Shown: positions 45,897 to 55,250, numbered from the stretch's first letter. The stretch is 64,000 bases of DNA from CAZTZL01 sp964617625 (GCA_964617625.1 CAZTZL010000003.1:1-64000); one strand, 5' to 3'. The notes: generated by a model not told the origin, from the letters alone. Numbers and translations: made by a program.

Positions 45897-48800
45897 TTAC
45901 TTTATAACCGCAAATTTACCGATTTTTTCATCCCCGGTTGCGTTGGATTTGACATGGAAAATGTACATCCCGGCCGCGATTTCAAGTCCCTCGCGGGATA
46001 ACAAATTCCAGTGGACGATTCCATTGGATGGTTCGTTGGCCACGTCGATTTTGTCGACCAATACGCCCGATGGGGTAAAAATACGGATCACACAGTTGGC
46101 CGGAATATGCGTGAAAAGGAGCCTCCGGCCCTGGTTCAAATATGGATTAGCCACTGCCGTCTCCATCAAGTTGGTTGCAATATATGGATTAGGCACTACT
46201 TTGATTGAATCCATTGACATTTTTAGTTTTGATTTGTCCATATCCTTCGCCGGATTGATTGTAAAGACCAAAGAATCCGATTCCGCAAGCGGTTTATGAA
46301 AAGATATTCGATAGGTATCACCCATTGTTGTCGGATTGCTGTTGCTCCCAGTTTGGATGAAATCGAAACCAAAGATCGTCCCGCTCCACCAGAACTTGTC
46401 GTCAACCTGATTGACATAACCTACAAGGAATCGATCCGTATCCCAGTCAAGTGAACCATTTTCATTGACATCATACAAAACACAATCCAATTTTTCATAG
46501 TTGTTCAAACTGTCCTTGATTAAATTATTAATGATATAAAACGGATACTTCAGCCCCAATACACTATTCGTGGTTTTTACCAGGGTACCATCCACATCAT
46601 AAATGCTGGTGTGCCTATTGGTTAGCGACTGATATTCCTGGCTGGGATCGAATACAATTTCGTATTGATAAGCAAAATATTGTGCCGCAGGACCCAATTG
46701 AAAATTGATGGGTGCCTCTCCCTGAATCCAACCAGTATGATCCAGATCCAATTCGACGGAATCAGAAGGAATCGAGACATTGCATTGGAGTCCCTGAAAA
46801 ACATCGGTAGTGATATTGCGGTTGGCTGGATATTCCCAGACTTCTTTATCGGTACTGTATTGTAAATTGTTATCCGGGAAACCACTCTCGGCATTCTCTA
46901 CATAAACACGCTGGCTTGTTTGTGTAATATCATAAACCTCAATGCCGGATGTCACCCGTTTTCCGTCTCTAATGGATCTTCTTGCCTGCGTTCGTTCATA
47001 AAATTCCATTGGAGTGCTTTGAAACGTCAATTTATAAGTGTGACCCTTCTCAGCTGCACTCGGATCGATAATTGCGGGGATGACCTGACCGTTCGCCAGT
47101 CGTTCCGACGAACGTCCTGTATCGATATCAATTTCAGGTGGCACATAACCCGCTGCCATTTGTCTTGGCATCACAATCTGGATGTTTTGTCCCAAGAAAG
47201 TAATGTTTTCCGATTCGTCCTGATAGATATGTACCGTGTTTTCGGCCGGGGCAATATCGAGGTCTTCGACGCCATAATCATAGGCGACCAGTGCGTAATA
47301 ATAAGTTCTGCCGTTTTGAACGTCAGTATCCTCGAAATAATGCCGGATTCCCGTGTCGTCGCCCAGATACACGAGATGACCTTCCCGCTCTCCTCCGAAA
47401 CTGCAGTAACCTGTAATTGTATCGATTTTATCACATTGAAAAAGCGGCGCGCGGAATTTCTTGGCCCCTTGCCCGTCGGTAATGGTTATAGGATCGGATA
47501 TAAATTTATCCGTTGATTTATACAATTTATATCCTTCAAAATCATTGATATTCTGCAGAAGGGGTTCACGGGTTTTTGTATCGGCGGCGTCATCCCAGGT
47601 GAGGGTGACTTTCCCATCCCCCGGAATGGCGGACAAGGTTGGCATCACAGGAGGCTGGGCGAACTGGTAATCGCGCTCATAGATAATCTGGGCCACCTCT
47701 TTGAGCCGGAACAGATTCGGCGCCCGGTGTTCCGAGGCGTTGAGCACAGCAAGGTTTTCATACGCACACATGAACGCCATCGACACCCTTTCGGTATGGC
47801 CCTTATAAAACTCAAAAGGCGAAGAGGCAAAAATCATGTATATCGATCCTACGGATCCTGCGATGAGAAATTCGGACAGCGAATCGGAATTCATCACATT
47901 CCATACATTTTTGTCTTCATCGATCGTTAAATTCAAGGTGTTCTGCCACTCTGCCCAATCGAACAACAGAAAGCTGGTCAGCCCGACCATGTCCGATTCG
48001 CCGACGTCCTGCGGCCCGAAATTGGGTTCACCTTTGGTAGCAATGAAATCCGGTTTGTGGTTGCACTCGGTTCCATCAAGATCCGGGCCATAGTAGTTTA
48101 AATCGCCTGGTCCGACACCGTCAATGCCAACATCATCACCCACAAATGCTCCGGATTCAAGAATCCAGATCCCATGGTCATCCTGATCGGCGTATTGTCC
48201 ATCATTGTCCGGATCAATTCCGTCCTGCCAATCCTGATCCTCATCACCCTCCCAATGTTCTTTGGGCTCACGGTGATAGAAATTGCTAAATTTGTACGTA
48301 TCGATGAGTTTCCCGTCAACCCCGACATTGGGACCAACCCATTCACCTGCTGGATTATCTCGCCTTTCATCAATGATACCATCGTCGTCATCATCAATCC
48401 CGTTATAGGCTTTGCCCGGGCTTTCCAGATAGGCGTACCCCATGGTTCCCGGCATGCGTCCGCCTTCCCCTTGGCCCATCTGTTCCCAGACATAGCACAG
48501 ATCGAGTACTTTATCGCGATAACCGACCTCATTTTCCCCGCTGGCATCGCCTCCGATACTGTTATCGATGTAATATCCGAAACCGCTTAACGGCAAGTTA
48601 TAATCGGAGACATTGGAGATATTGTACTCCCAGAAAACAATGTCCTGGGCCTCAATATTGGACCACTGGTATCCCCGCACTTCAATACGGAGACCGAGAC
48701 CGCCCCACGGTAACCCCTTTTGGATAGTAACATTGGGATCAAAATCTCCGATGACTCTTCCAGGCCTGGGATGGTAGCGGGGCCCGTCGGTGATGAGTTT

Positions 48801-49463
48801 TTCTTCCGGGTCATTGCGCTGGATGATATATTCCATGTCCTGCGCGTCATTGGCCACAAAATACGATTCCAGGTCTGCCTTTACAAGACCTCTGCCGTAT
48901 CGTCCGAACCATTCGCCCTGCCACACTCTGGTGAAACCGGTTAAAGGCCATCCTGCCGGAGGCCACGAATCGGGATTGTCGCTCATGGCCACGTTATCCT
49001 GAGCCTCGTTGCAATAACCCGGTACAGGATAAATCCCCCATTCCACGGTTCCGTCGTAATTCAAATCCGGTTGGGCATCAGCATAAGAATGGGATTGTAG
49101 AAAGTACAATGTGTCGATGGCACCGGTTTCATTCAATCGGGGATCGTTCAAATTGTCGACGGGAATGGAATCGTTATACACATAAACCTGGCTCCCCACC
49201 AATACTGAGGCGACATCGATCATCCGCTGACCTGTGTAATCATTCGGCCACCGGCTTGTGCCGACTGTGGGGTAATCTGCGATCTGCGTGTTGTTTTCAA
49301 AATAAAGCAGCAGCCGGTTTGAGTTCATGTAGCTGGAACGGATAGCAGAGATATCACCTGCCGGATCTTCTGGACCTGTGTACTCGTTGCCCTGAGCCAA
49401 CAAGCTGGATACGCATAATGCCATCCACAAGCATGCTACAAGAAATTTAGTCCTTATTTTCAT
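45897..49463 (-). CDS. Large type IX-secreted surface protein
   Basis: An 1188-residue exported protein of unknown function. After a signal peptide (1-23) comes a long beta-rich region. Asp-rich calcium-type stretches lie at about 355-465 (NGIDDDDDGIIDE, DQDWQDGIDPDNDGQYADQD), resembling thrombospondin-3/dockerin repeats. A fibronectin-III domain (about 610-750, DGKVTLTWDD) and a C-terminal FlgD/T9SS sorting domain (from about 1120; VRIFTPSGVLVDKID, GMYIFHVKS) follow. Its position between TonB receptor and PorV-like genes suggests a surface partner of the receptor. No enzymatic motif is seen. AGGAG lies upstream. Confidence 0.75.
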   Translation of the reverse strand: MKIRTKFLVACLWMALCVSSLLAQGNEYTGPEDPAGDISAIRSSYMNSNRLLLYFENNTQIADYPTVGTSRWPNDYTGQRMIDVASVLVGSQVYVYNDSIPVDNLNDPRLNETGAIDTLYFLQSHSYADAQPDLNYDGTVEWGIYPVPGYCNEAQDNVAMSDNPDSWPPAGWPLTGFTRVWQGEWFGRYGRGLVKADLESYFVANDAQDMEYIIQRNDPEEKLITDGPRYHPRPGRVIGDFDPNVTIQKGLPWGGLGLRIEVRGYQWSNIEAQDIVFWEYNISNVSDYNLPLSGFGYYIDNSIGGDASGENEVGYRDKVLDLCYVWEQMGQGEGGRMPGTMGYAYLESPGKAYNGIDDDDDGIIDERRDNPAGEWVGPNVGVDGKLIDTYKFSNFYHREPKEHWEGDEDQDWQDGIDPDNDGQYADQDDHGIWILESGAFVGDDVGIDGVGPGDLNYYGPDLDGTECNHKPDFIATKGEPNFGPQDVGESDMVGLTSFLLFDWAEWQNTLNLTIDEDKNVWNVMNSDSLSEFLIAGSVGSIYMIFASSPFEFYKGHTERVSMAFMCAYENLAVLNASEHRAPNLFRLKEVAQIIYERDYQFAQPPVMPTLSAIPGDGKVTLTWDDAADTKTREPLLQNINDFEGYKLYKSTDKFISDPITITDGQGAKKFRAPLFQCDKIDTITGYCSFGGEREGHLVYLGDDTGIRHYFEDTDVQNGRTYYYALVAYDYGVEDLDIAPAENTVHIYQDESENITFLGQNIQIVMPRQMAAGYVPPEIDIDTGRSSERLANGQVIPAIIDPSAAEKGHTYKLTFQSTPMEFYERTQARRSIRDGKRVTSGIEVYDITQTSQRVYVENAESGFPDNNLQYSTDKEVWEYPANRNITTDVFQGLQCNVSIPSDSVELDLDHTGWIQGEAPINFQLGPAAQYFAYQYEIVFDPSQEYQSLTNRHTSIYDVDGTLVKTTNSVLGLKYPFYIINNLIKDSLNNYEKLDCVLYDVNENGSLDWDTDRFLVGYVNQVDDKFWWSGTIFGFDFIQTGSNSNPTTMGDTYRISFHKPLAESDSLVFTINPAKDMDKSKLKMSMDSIKVVPNPYIATNLMETAVANPYLNQGRRLLFTHIPANCVIRIFTPSGVLVDKIDVANEPSNGIVHWNLLSREGLEIAAGMYIFHVKSNATGDEKIGKFAVIK

Positions 49464-49527
49464 ACCACTGTCTCCTAAATTATCTGATTTGTTTCATCCT
49501 GGCAAATAAGATATCATTGATCATTGT

Positions 49528-52281
49528 TTAAAAAGTATATCCCATTGTAATTTTAACCGACCTGGGATTCAAATACATGGTCGGATTTTTAACCTGGTCA
49601 TAATAATCGTTATAATCGCTGCGGAAGCGACTCAGATCAGCTTCCGTCACAATTCTGGTGTAAGGCTGGCCAGTATCACCATACACCCAGGCGGCGTTGA
49701 GTTTGTCGAACAAATTGTAAACATTGAGTGTGAATTTGACTGAATGCCCGCCAAATAAGGGAACCATGTAAGAGGCTGTCAAGTCGAAGCTCAGGGATGT
49801 CGGTTTGGATGCGTTGTTTTCATAGAGATTAATCCGATAGAGCGAGCTGTAATCGGGAGCATCATAGGTGTACGGTGTTCCCGAATTGATATATCCGGTC
49901 AGTGCCGCGTCCCAATTCTTTGCTGTATAGGAAACAGTAGCGTTTATCGTGTACCGCTGGTCCCATTCCAGGGGAATCAACCGAGTGATCGGATCCATGC
50001 TGTCGCCCGCACGCGTATATGTGTCTCTTGGATTGTCCGCATTGCCGCGTGTAAAAGAATATGTGAAATTCACAAAAGAGGAGAATCCACAATAAACGTA
50101 ATCCCATGTCAACTCAATGCCACGGGCATTGCCGTAATCCTTGTTAGTGAATAGGCCGTATTTAATTTGATTGTAAGTGGTTATGATTTTCGTGCTGAGA
50201 AGGTTGTAGATATCTTTATAATACAGTGAAACCTCCAGCCCCATGCCCGTCATGAGCTGCTGCCATAAACCGATTTCATATTGAACCGTTTTTTCCGCTT
50301 TGAGCTGGGAGTTGCCGATAGTGGTCCGAAAATTGAACGGGGATACGCGAAAAATGTTATCCTCAAACAAAGCGAACATCTGCGGCATTTGGAAAAAATG
50401 TCCGTAGCTGAATCGGAGTACGGCCTGGTCGCTCAACTTGTAGGACAAGCCCAATCGCGGGCTGAACTGCATTTGCGGATCATTTTTCAACATCGTGGAC
50501 ATCATGGAATCCGGAAGCGACAACTGGTTGGATGGATTTCGCCAGTTGGAGGGATAATGATAATTGGCGTTAAAATAATCGTATCGCAGGCCCAGTTTGA
50601 TCACCATTTCATTGAATTCCATCTTGTCCTGAATGTAAGCCGATATCTCGTATGGTTTTACTTTATAAATATCAACCGTATTTTCCGTGATCGGGACGGT
50701 TTCAAGTATATAAAAAGGAAAATAGATTTTCCCTGTCTCGGGATCTATAACCATCTCGTTTTCAATCGGAAGTCCATCATACTGGTTCCGCACATCGACC
50801 CGCCACCTGTCTATAACATGAGAGGTATACAGGAAGCCTGTTTTGAAACCATGTGTTTTATTTGCCTGCCAGTACAGGTCAAATTTGGCGTCTCCTCTCA
50901 GGAACGTGTCTTTTCTCTTTCCCGGATCCACCATACCGCCTGTATAAAAACCGGTTTCAATGCTCCCCCGATAATTCGGACTTAGATATCGAGAATCCAG
51001 TGGATCCTTATATAAGTAGGATTCCTCCACCCGATCGGTATATGAAAATTTCAGATCATAAAACAGGGCTTTCGAAATCATGTGGTTGATATCAAAAGAA
51101 CCAAAATGAATGGTGCTAAAGTCCCATGGCAATCCGTCCGGATTGTATTTGTACTGAAAATCGCCCAGGCCATTATTGAACCGTTTGCTCTTATTACCGT
51201 TGAATGTGTAAAGCAAATTCACCTTGAAATTGTTGGTGATTTTGCAAGTCAGCTTTCCCATGGCATTGTGGTAAAAATTCTTCTGCATGGCCACAAACTG
51301 GTTATTACCGGTGTGTTCGATGTGCCAGGACGCTGGATCAAGCGATGGATAAACACTGTAATCCCAAGGATTAAACCGTCGGATACCGTTGATCGGTCCT
51401 CGGTTGTTTTGGTACCGATAGTTGGCAAAAACGGTCAACCAATTTTTAAAAATAGGACCGTCGAGCTGAACTTTATAATCCTGGCTCAAATTTCGTTCCA
51501 GGTAATCGGATTTCCCAAGCCCGATGAACACATTGTTATGGGAAGTGAAATAATTGCTATACCCGCTCGAAAGAGACCATTGCCATACATTGCCCCCCTC
51601 TTTCGTTACTGCGTTAACCATACCGCTCATGGCACGGCCGTATTCCGCGTCAAAAGTGCCCTTGATCACTTCCAGATCCTGAACAACTTCTTTTTCAACA
51701 TACACGCTCTGTCTGGAATATTCACTGAATGAGTTGACGACCGGCAATCCGTCAACCAGGTACGAAACCTCGCTAGTGCGGCCACCGCGGAAATGCCCCT
51801 GTACAACACCAGCCTGCATATTCACAACTTGATCAACCGACTCAACCGGAAGCTTGGATATTTGATCGGCTGACACGTTGCGGACTGAACTGGTTTGATC
51901 TTTTTTAAATGAAACCGCGCTCGCGGTCACTACCACGGCTTCACCCTGAAGAACTGTTTTTTTCAGTTCAAATTTTAAATTAGTTGTAGAATTGACGCTG
52001 ACGCGAACGTTTTCCATTTTGACAGGCGTGTAACCAATCATCCTCGCTTGGATATCGTAGGTGCCCGGTGGAATATTAATAATAAAATACTGCCCATTTG
52101 CATCCGCTGCAGTTCCGGACGACGTATGAAGCAACATTACATTCGCACCTATAAGAGGTTCGCCAGTGTCTTTATCAACAACCGTTCCAGCAATTTTCCC
52201 CGTTGTCTGTGCAAAGGACAACCCGAATCCTATAATTATGAACAGAAACAGAATAATAAATAACCAGTTCTTAACGTGCAT
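49528..52281 (-). CDS. TonB-dependent outer-membrane receptor with carboxypeptidase-like N-terminal domain
   Basis: A 917-residue active-import receptor. After a signal peptide (about 1-24) there is a carboxypeptidase regulatory-like domain (about 27-105, GKIAGTVVDKDTGEPLIGAN), a TonB-box-like stretch (GEAVVVTASAV), a plug domain (about 120-235) and a 22-strand-type barrel ending VKITMGYTF with terminal Phe. The ribosome site GGGAGG is strong. It resembles SusC in its N-terminal extension, but no SusD follows; instead the next gene is the large T9SS cargo. The operator palindrome at 52319-52344 lies just upstream. The ligand is probably an oligosaccharide (by context). Confidence 0.88.
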   Translation of the reverse strand: MHVKNWLFIILFLFIIIGFGLSFAQTTGKIAGTVVDKDTGEPLIGANVMLLHTSSGTAADANGQYFIINIPPGTYDIQARMIGYTPVKMENVRVSVNSTTNLKFELKKTVLQGEAVVVTASAVSFKKDQTSSVRNVSADQISKLPVESVDQVVNMQAGVVQGHFRGGRTSEVSYLVDGLPVVNSFSEYSRQSVYVEKEVVQDLEVIKGTFDAEYGRAMSGMVNAVTKEGGNVWQWSLSSGYSNYFTSHNNVFIGLGKSDYLERNLSQDYKVQLDGPIFKNWLTVFANYRYQNNRGPINGIRRFNPWDYSVYPSLDPASWHIEHTGNNQFVAMQKNFYHNAMGKLTCKITNNFKVNLLYTFNGNKSKRFNNGLGDFQYKYNPDGLPWDFSTIHFGSFDINHMISKALFYDLKFSYTDRVEESYLYKDPLDSRYLSPNYRGSIETGFYTGGMVDPGKRKDTFLRGDAKFDLYWQANKTHGFKTGFLYTSHVIDRWRVDVRNQYDGLPIENEMVIDPETGKIYFPFYILETVPITENTVDIYKVKPYEISAYIQDKMEFNEMVIKLGLRYDYFNANYHYPSNWRNPSNQLSLPDSMMSTMLKNDPQMQFSPRLGLSYKLSDQAVLRFSYGHFFQMPQMFALFEDNIFRVSPFNFRTTIGNSQLKAEKTVQYEIGLWQQLMTGMGLEVSLYYKDIYNLLSTKIITTYNQIKYGLFTNKDYGNARGIELTWDYVYCGFSSFVNFTYSFTRGNADNPRDTYTRAGDSMDPITRLIPLEWDQRYTINATVSYTAKNWDAALTGYINSGTPYTYDAPDYSSLYRINLYENNASKPTSLSFDLTASYMVPLFGGHSVKFTLNVYNLFDKLNAAWVYGDTGQPYTRIVTEADLSRFRSDYNDYYDQVKNPTMYLNPRSVKITMGYTF

Positions 52282-52318
52282 AAAAACCTCCCTTCAGGAA
52301 TGCCAATACATCGATGCT

Positions 52319-52344
52319 TAATAACTTACTCGAGTAAGTTATTA
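52319..52344. promoter_or_regulatory. Operator 1: perfect 26-bp palindrome before the TonB receptor gene
   Basis: The left half TAATAACTTACTC is followed directly by its exact reverse complement GAGTAAGTTATTA, centred on CG, 37 bp upstream of the receptor ATG. A CG-centred palindrome with TTAC/GTAA arms is typical of LacI-family operators, and a LacI-family gene lies immediately upstream. The core ACTTACTCGAGTAAGT recurs with one change at 53395-53410. Confidence 0.8.
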
Positions 52345-52363
52345 CTTAAAAATACCTACTCTA

Positions 52364-53392
52364 CTAATTTATCGCAACATGTTCGGGTATTCGAATCGAT
52401 TCTCCGATTTCGATTTCAGCTGGAATAAATATTTTTTGTTCGTGCATATCCTCCCCCTTGATCCGTTGAAGCATTATTTCCATAGCTTTTTTACCGAGAT
52501 TATACGGATTCACATTGATAATTGTCATTGAAGGTGTAATAATCTTGGCAAATTCATGGTGTCCAAATGCAACCACACCGATCTTTTCTGGAAATAAAAT
52601 GCCTAATTCCTTCATGGCGTCATAAGCACCCAGCGCATTTTGATCGTTTGCCGAGAAAACAACTTCAGGCATTGAATCAGTCTGATAGAGCTTCATGAAA
52701 CAACGATAGCCATCCGTTCGTGTGAATCCTCCTTCTATGATCCATTCTTCCCGAACGGGAATTTGATGTCTCTTTAAGGAATCAAGATATCCATCACGCC
52801 GGTTTCGTCCGATATCTGTCAGAAGGCTTCCTCCCAAATGAGCAATACGTTGATACCCGCAGCGCACGACAAAATCGATCAATCTTCGTGCGGCGCCCCT
52901 GTCATCAATGCCAACCGAACTGAATCCTGAATAATCCACAGCGCGGTCAAAGAAAACCAGAGGTATATTTGAACGCTTGATTTTATCAAATATCTGGGTG
53001 TCCTTCGTTTCCCTTGAAACAGCCAGTAGAATCCCATCTACCCTCATGGACAACAATGTTAAAATATTATCTTTCTCGGTATCGGCTTTTTCTCTTGAAA
53101 CCGTAAGAATAATATGATACCCCGACAGCCTGGCGATATCCATGATGCCATCGATCACAAATGAGAAAAATGAGTTTGATACATCCGGGACGATAACGCC
53201 GATTGTTTTTGTTTCTTGGAAATGCAGTCTTCTTGCGTGATAATGGGGGATATAATTCATTTCTTCGGCCATATCCCACACACGCTTTTTCATCTCTACG
53301 GAAATATCATCCGCATCCTTCAGTGCCTTCGAAACCGTGGCTCGACTAACGTTTAATTTTTTTGCAATGGCGGATTGATTGATAATTGACAT
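52364..53392 (-). CDS. LacI-family transcriptional regulator
   Basis: A 342-residue DNA-binding sensor. Residues 1-50 form the helix-turn-helix and hinge helix (SAIAKKLNVSRATVSKALKD, YIPHYHARRL); the rest is a periplasmic-binding-protein-like sugar sensor (TIGVIVPDVSNSFFSFVIDG, DGILLAVSRE, FSANDQNALGAYDAMKELG). It is the first gene of the 53-kb minus-strand block and the only regulator in it. Its own promoter (53423-53451) carries an operator at 53395-53410, and a stronger palindrome sits before the TonB receptor, so it probably represses itself and the surface cassette until an inducer sugar appears. The effector is unknown. Confidence 0.92.
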   Translation of the reverse strand: MSIINQSAIAKKLNVSRATVSKALKDADDISVEMKKRVWDMAEEMNYIPHYHARRLHFQETKTIGVIVPDVSNSFFSFVIDGIMDIARLSGYHIILTVSREKADTEKDNILTLLSMRVDGILLAVSRETKDTQIFDKIKRSNIPLVFFDRAVDYSGFSSVGIDDRGAARRLIDFVVRCGYQRIAHLGGSLLTDIGRNRRDGYLDSLKRHQIPVREEWIIEGGFTRTDGYRCFMKLYQTDSMPEVVFSANDQNALGAYDAMKELGILFPEKIGVVAFGHHEFAKIITPSMTIINVNPYNLGKKAMEIMLQRIKGEDMHEQKIFIPAEIEIGESIRIPEHVAIN

Positions 53393-53394
53393 TT

Positions 53395-53410
53395 ACTTAC
53401 TCGTGTAAGT
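53395..53410. promoter_or_regulatory. Operator 2: near-palindrome over the LacI-gene leader
   Basis: ACTTACTCGTGTAAGT lies between the -10 box (53423-53428) and the regulator ATG (53392). It matches the core of operator 1 at 15 of 16 positions. A repressor bound here would block transcription start, consistent with autoregulation. Confidence 0.78.
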
Positions 53411-53422
53411 TACAACGGCTCT

Positions 53423-53451
53423 ATTGTACAAAGTTATCGACAAAAAGTCAA
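53423..53451 (-). promoter_or_regulatory. Sigma-70 promoter of the LacI-family gene
   Basis: On the minus strand: -35 TTGACT (53446-53451), 17-bp spacer, -10 TACAAT (53423-53428). The operator begins about 13 bp downstream of the -10 box. Spacing and both boxes are near consensus. Confidence 0.82.
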
Positions 53452-53507
53452 GTTTTTTTGGAAAAAACAACATAAAAAATTTGCATGGATTGACTTATAA
53501 ATAAATT

Positions 53508-53530
53508 GCGGGCTTATTGGTGACATCTCC
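53508..53530 (-). repeat. Degenerate fourth copy of the tRNA-Phe 3' end
   Basis: The minus strand reads GGAGATGTCACCAATAAGCC followed by CG. Compared with the real tRNA end and trailer (GGAGGCGCCACCAATAAGCC, CG) only three positions differ. It lies at the far end of the tandem-repeat tract and looks like an older, decayed repeat border. Confidence 0.6.
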
Positions 53531-53754
53531 TATTCCACATTGTCCACAATAAACGCTCCGCTCATGAAATGCGGAATTGCTGGCACAGGAAAACAATACT
53601 CGATCATGTCATATAATAAATCCCATAAAACATAGGATTTTTTTATGTGGCGCCTCCCAGTGCGCGAAGCCGATCGAGGACCGATCAGTCATGATCGGTT
53701 CGAAGATCAATCGAACGACCAGTTCGATTCTGGCATTAAATACCAATGGTACAA

Positions 53755-53790
53755 TAATAAAACCCGCAGTCTTAAAAATCCTACGGGCTT
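53755..53790 (-). terminator. Second copy of the tRNA-Phe terminator hairpin
   Basis: Same sequence as the hairpin at 53903-53938, displaced by exactly 148 bp within the next repeat unit: stem AAGCCCGTAG / CTGCGGGTTT with an A/T-rich loop, then T-rich sequence on the minus strand. Confidence 0.65.
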
Positions 53791-53902
53791 ATTGGTGGCG
53801 CCTCCCAGTGCGCGAAGCCGATCGAGGACCGATCAGTCATGATCGGTTCGAAGATCAATCGAACGACCAGTTCGATTCTGGCATTAAATACCAATGGTAC
53901 AA

Positions 53903-53938
53903 TAATAAAACCCGCAGTCTTAAAAATCCTACGGGCTT
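53903..53938 (-). terminator. Rho-independent terminator of tRNA-Phe
   Basis: Just 2 nt beyond the encoded CCA, the minus strand has AAGCCCGTAG, an 11-nt A/T-rich loop, and CTGCGGGTTTT: a 10-bp stem with two G-T pairs followed by T-rich sequence (TTATTATT). Confidence 0.75.
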
Positions 53939-53940
53939 AT

Positions 53941-54016
<76 letters not shown>

Positions 54017-54033
54017 AGCCATTCAAAGGTTTT

Positions 54034-54062
54034 AATATAACAACTTTCTCAATATCAGTCAA
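54034..54062 (-). promoter_or_regulatory. Sigma-70 promoter of tRNA-Phe
   Basis: On the minus strand: -35 TTGACT (54057-54062), 17-bp spacer, -10 TATATT (54034-54039), 17 bp upstream of the mature tRNA 5' end. Confidence 0.82.
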
Positions 54063-54134
54063 GAAAAATGTGAGGCAAAATCCGGCTAATTAAACATACA
54101 TTATCAGCTTAGTTCGAACACTTTAAAAAAAGGC

Positions 54135-54163
54135 TTTACTTTCTCACTGAAATTTAATATAAT
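54135..54163 (+). promoter_or_regulatory. Sigma-70 promoter of the OmpA-like gene
   Basis: -35 TTTACT (54135-54140), 17-bp spacer, -10 TATAAT (54158-54163), 40 bp before the ATG at 54204. Confidence 0.75.
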
Positions 54164-54203
54164 TTCAATTAATATTCTGCAACCTAAAGATGATATAAAG
54201 TCC

Positions 54204-55229
54204 ATGATCCGATTCTGCATGGTTTCAGCCATTCTCTTTCTGCACCCGTTAATGAGTTCATCTCAGGAGGATTTGAATTTTATAAAAGATGACTCCATTC
54301 ATTCGGCTGGTTCGAACGATACAACAGATTGGCTTTTTACCGCGCCGGAAACCGGACAAATAAATCTTCTTTCTATGATGAGCGACATCATCAAAAATAA
54401 TTGGAGTTCTTTTTTTCCGATGGGTGCCGCGTCATTCGCAGATTCTGTCATCTTATACGATCCTGGTGCGCCCGGCGAAATACCGGGGAACGACCCGGAC
54501 CCGAAATATCAAAAAGCCGCATCATCGCTCGGTGTTCCGAATTACGACGCTTCACAGGACACAGGTTCTGTGTCTCTCGGAAGAGGCGGTTGCATTGTCC
54601 TGAAATTTTCGGACAACATTCTGATAAACGGAACCGGACCGGATCTTATTGTGTTCCTGAGCGATTCGAATTCGGAAGAGGTCCATGTTTTGGTCAGCCA
54701 GGACGGGGAAGTGTACCGTTCCATCGGAATTGTTTCGAAGGAATACCCGTTTGCAGACATCTCTCCGCGCGGCGAATCGGGATCAAGGTATTCCTACATC
54801 AAACTGAGGGACAATCCGGATGGGGATAAAAACACGCTAAAACTCGGAGCGGACATCGACGCGGTCGGTGCCATCAACACGGCACTGTTTTTTACCATTC
54901 CGGCGGACAGTCTTTTTATAAACAATAGCAACCAGTTCCGTTCTTCGGCAAAAAATTATCTTTCGTCTATTGCCGGCCGAATACGGGAATTCCCGGGTGC
55001 GGCTGTTTTAATCGAAGCCCATACGGATGATCGGGGTACCAAAGAATACAATTCAATAATATCCCAGCAGTGGAGCGGACTAATTCGAGATTATTTCTTA
55101 GATGAGGAACATCTTGAAAATGTTCAATTCCATCCAATCGGTTTCGGCGAATCCAGACCGCTCATCTCGAACGCGTCCGTGGAAGGACAGTGGAAAAACA
55201 GGCGAGTCGAAATTTTAATCATCCGTTGA
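54204..55229 (+). CDS. OmpA-family C-terminal domain protein
   Basis: A 341-residue exported protein. A signal peptide (about 1-21, ending MSSSQ) precedes an N-terminal beta-rich domain (about 75-230) with GGCIVLKFSDNILINGTGPD and VFLSD, a pattern seen in other bacterial surface proteins that I cannot name. Residues about 235-341 are an OmpA-like peptidoglycan-binding domain (ADSLFINNSNQF, LIEAHTDDRGTKEYN, GFGESRPL, NRRVEILI). It probably tethers the outer membrane or surface to peptidoglycan. It starts the plus-strand housekeeping block; the dGTPase-like gene follows by 21 bp, likely in one transcript. Confidence 0.83.
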   Translation: MIRFCMVSAILFLHPLMSSSQEDLNFIKDDSIHSAGSNDTTDWLFTAPETGQINLLSMMSDIIKNNWSSFFPMGAASFADSVILYDPGAPGEIPGNDPDPKYQKAASSLGVPNYDASQDTGSVSLGRGGCIVLKFSDNILINGTGPDLIVFLSDSNSEEVHVLVSQDGEVYRSIGIVSKEYPFADISPRGESGSRYSYIKLRDNPDGDKNTLKLGADIDAVGAINTALFFTIPADSLFINNSNQFRSSAKNYLSSIAGRIREFPGAAVLIEAHTDDRGTKEYNSIISQQWSGLIRDYFLDEEHLENVQFHPIGFGESRPLISNASVEGQWKNRRVEILIIR

Positions 55230-55250
55230 ACAGATTCAGGAACAAAAATC

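Noticed and set aside
49528..52281. Calling the TonB receptor a SusC with a SusD partner
   Set aside because: No SusD-like lipoprotein follows; the neighbour is a T9SS-sorted protein.
53661..53794. A second tRNA gene on the plus strand, suggested by the T-arm copy
   Set aside because: Only the T-arm is present; no acceptor, D- or anticodon arms can be folded around it.
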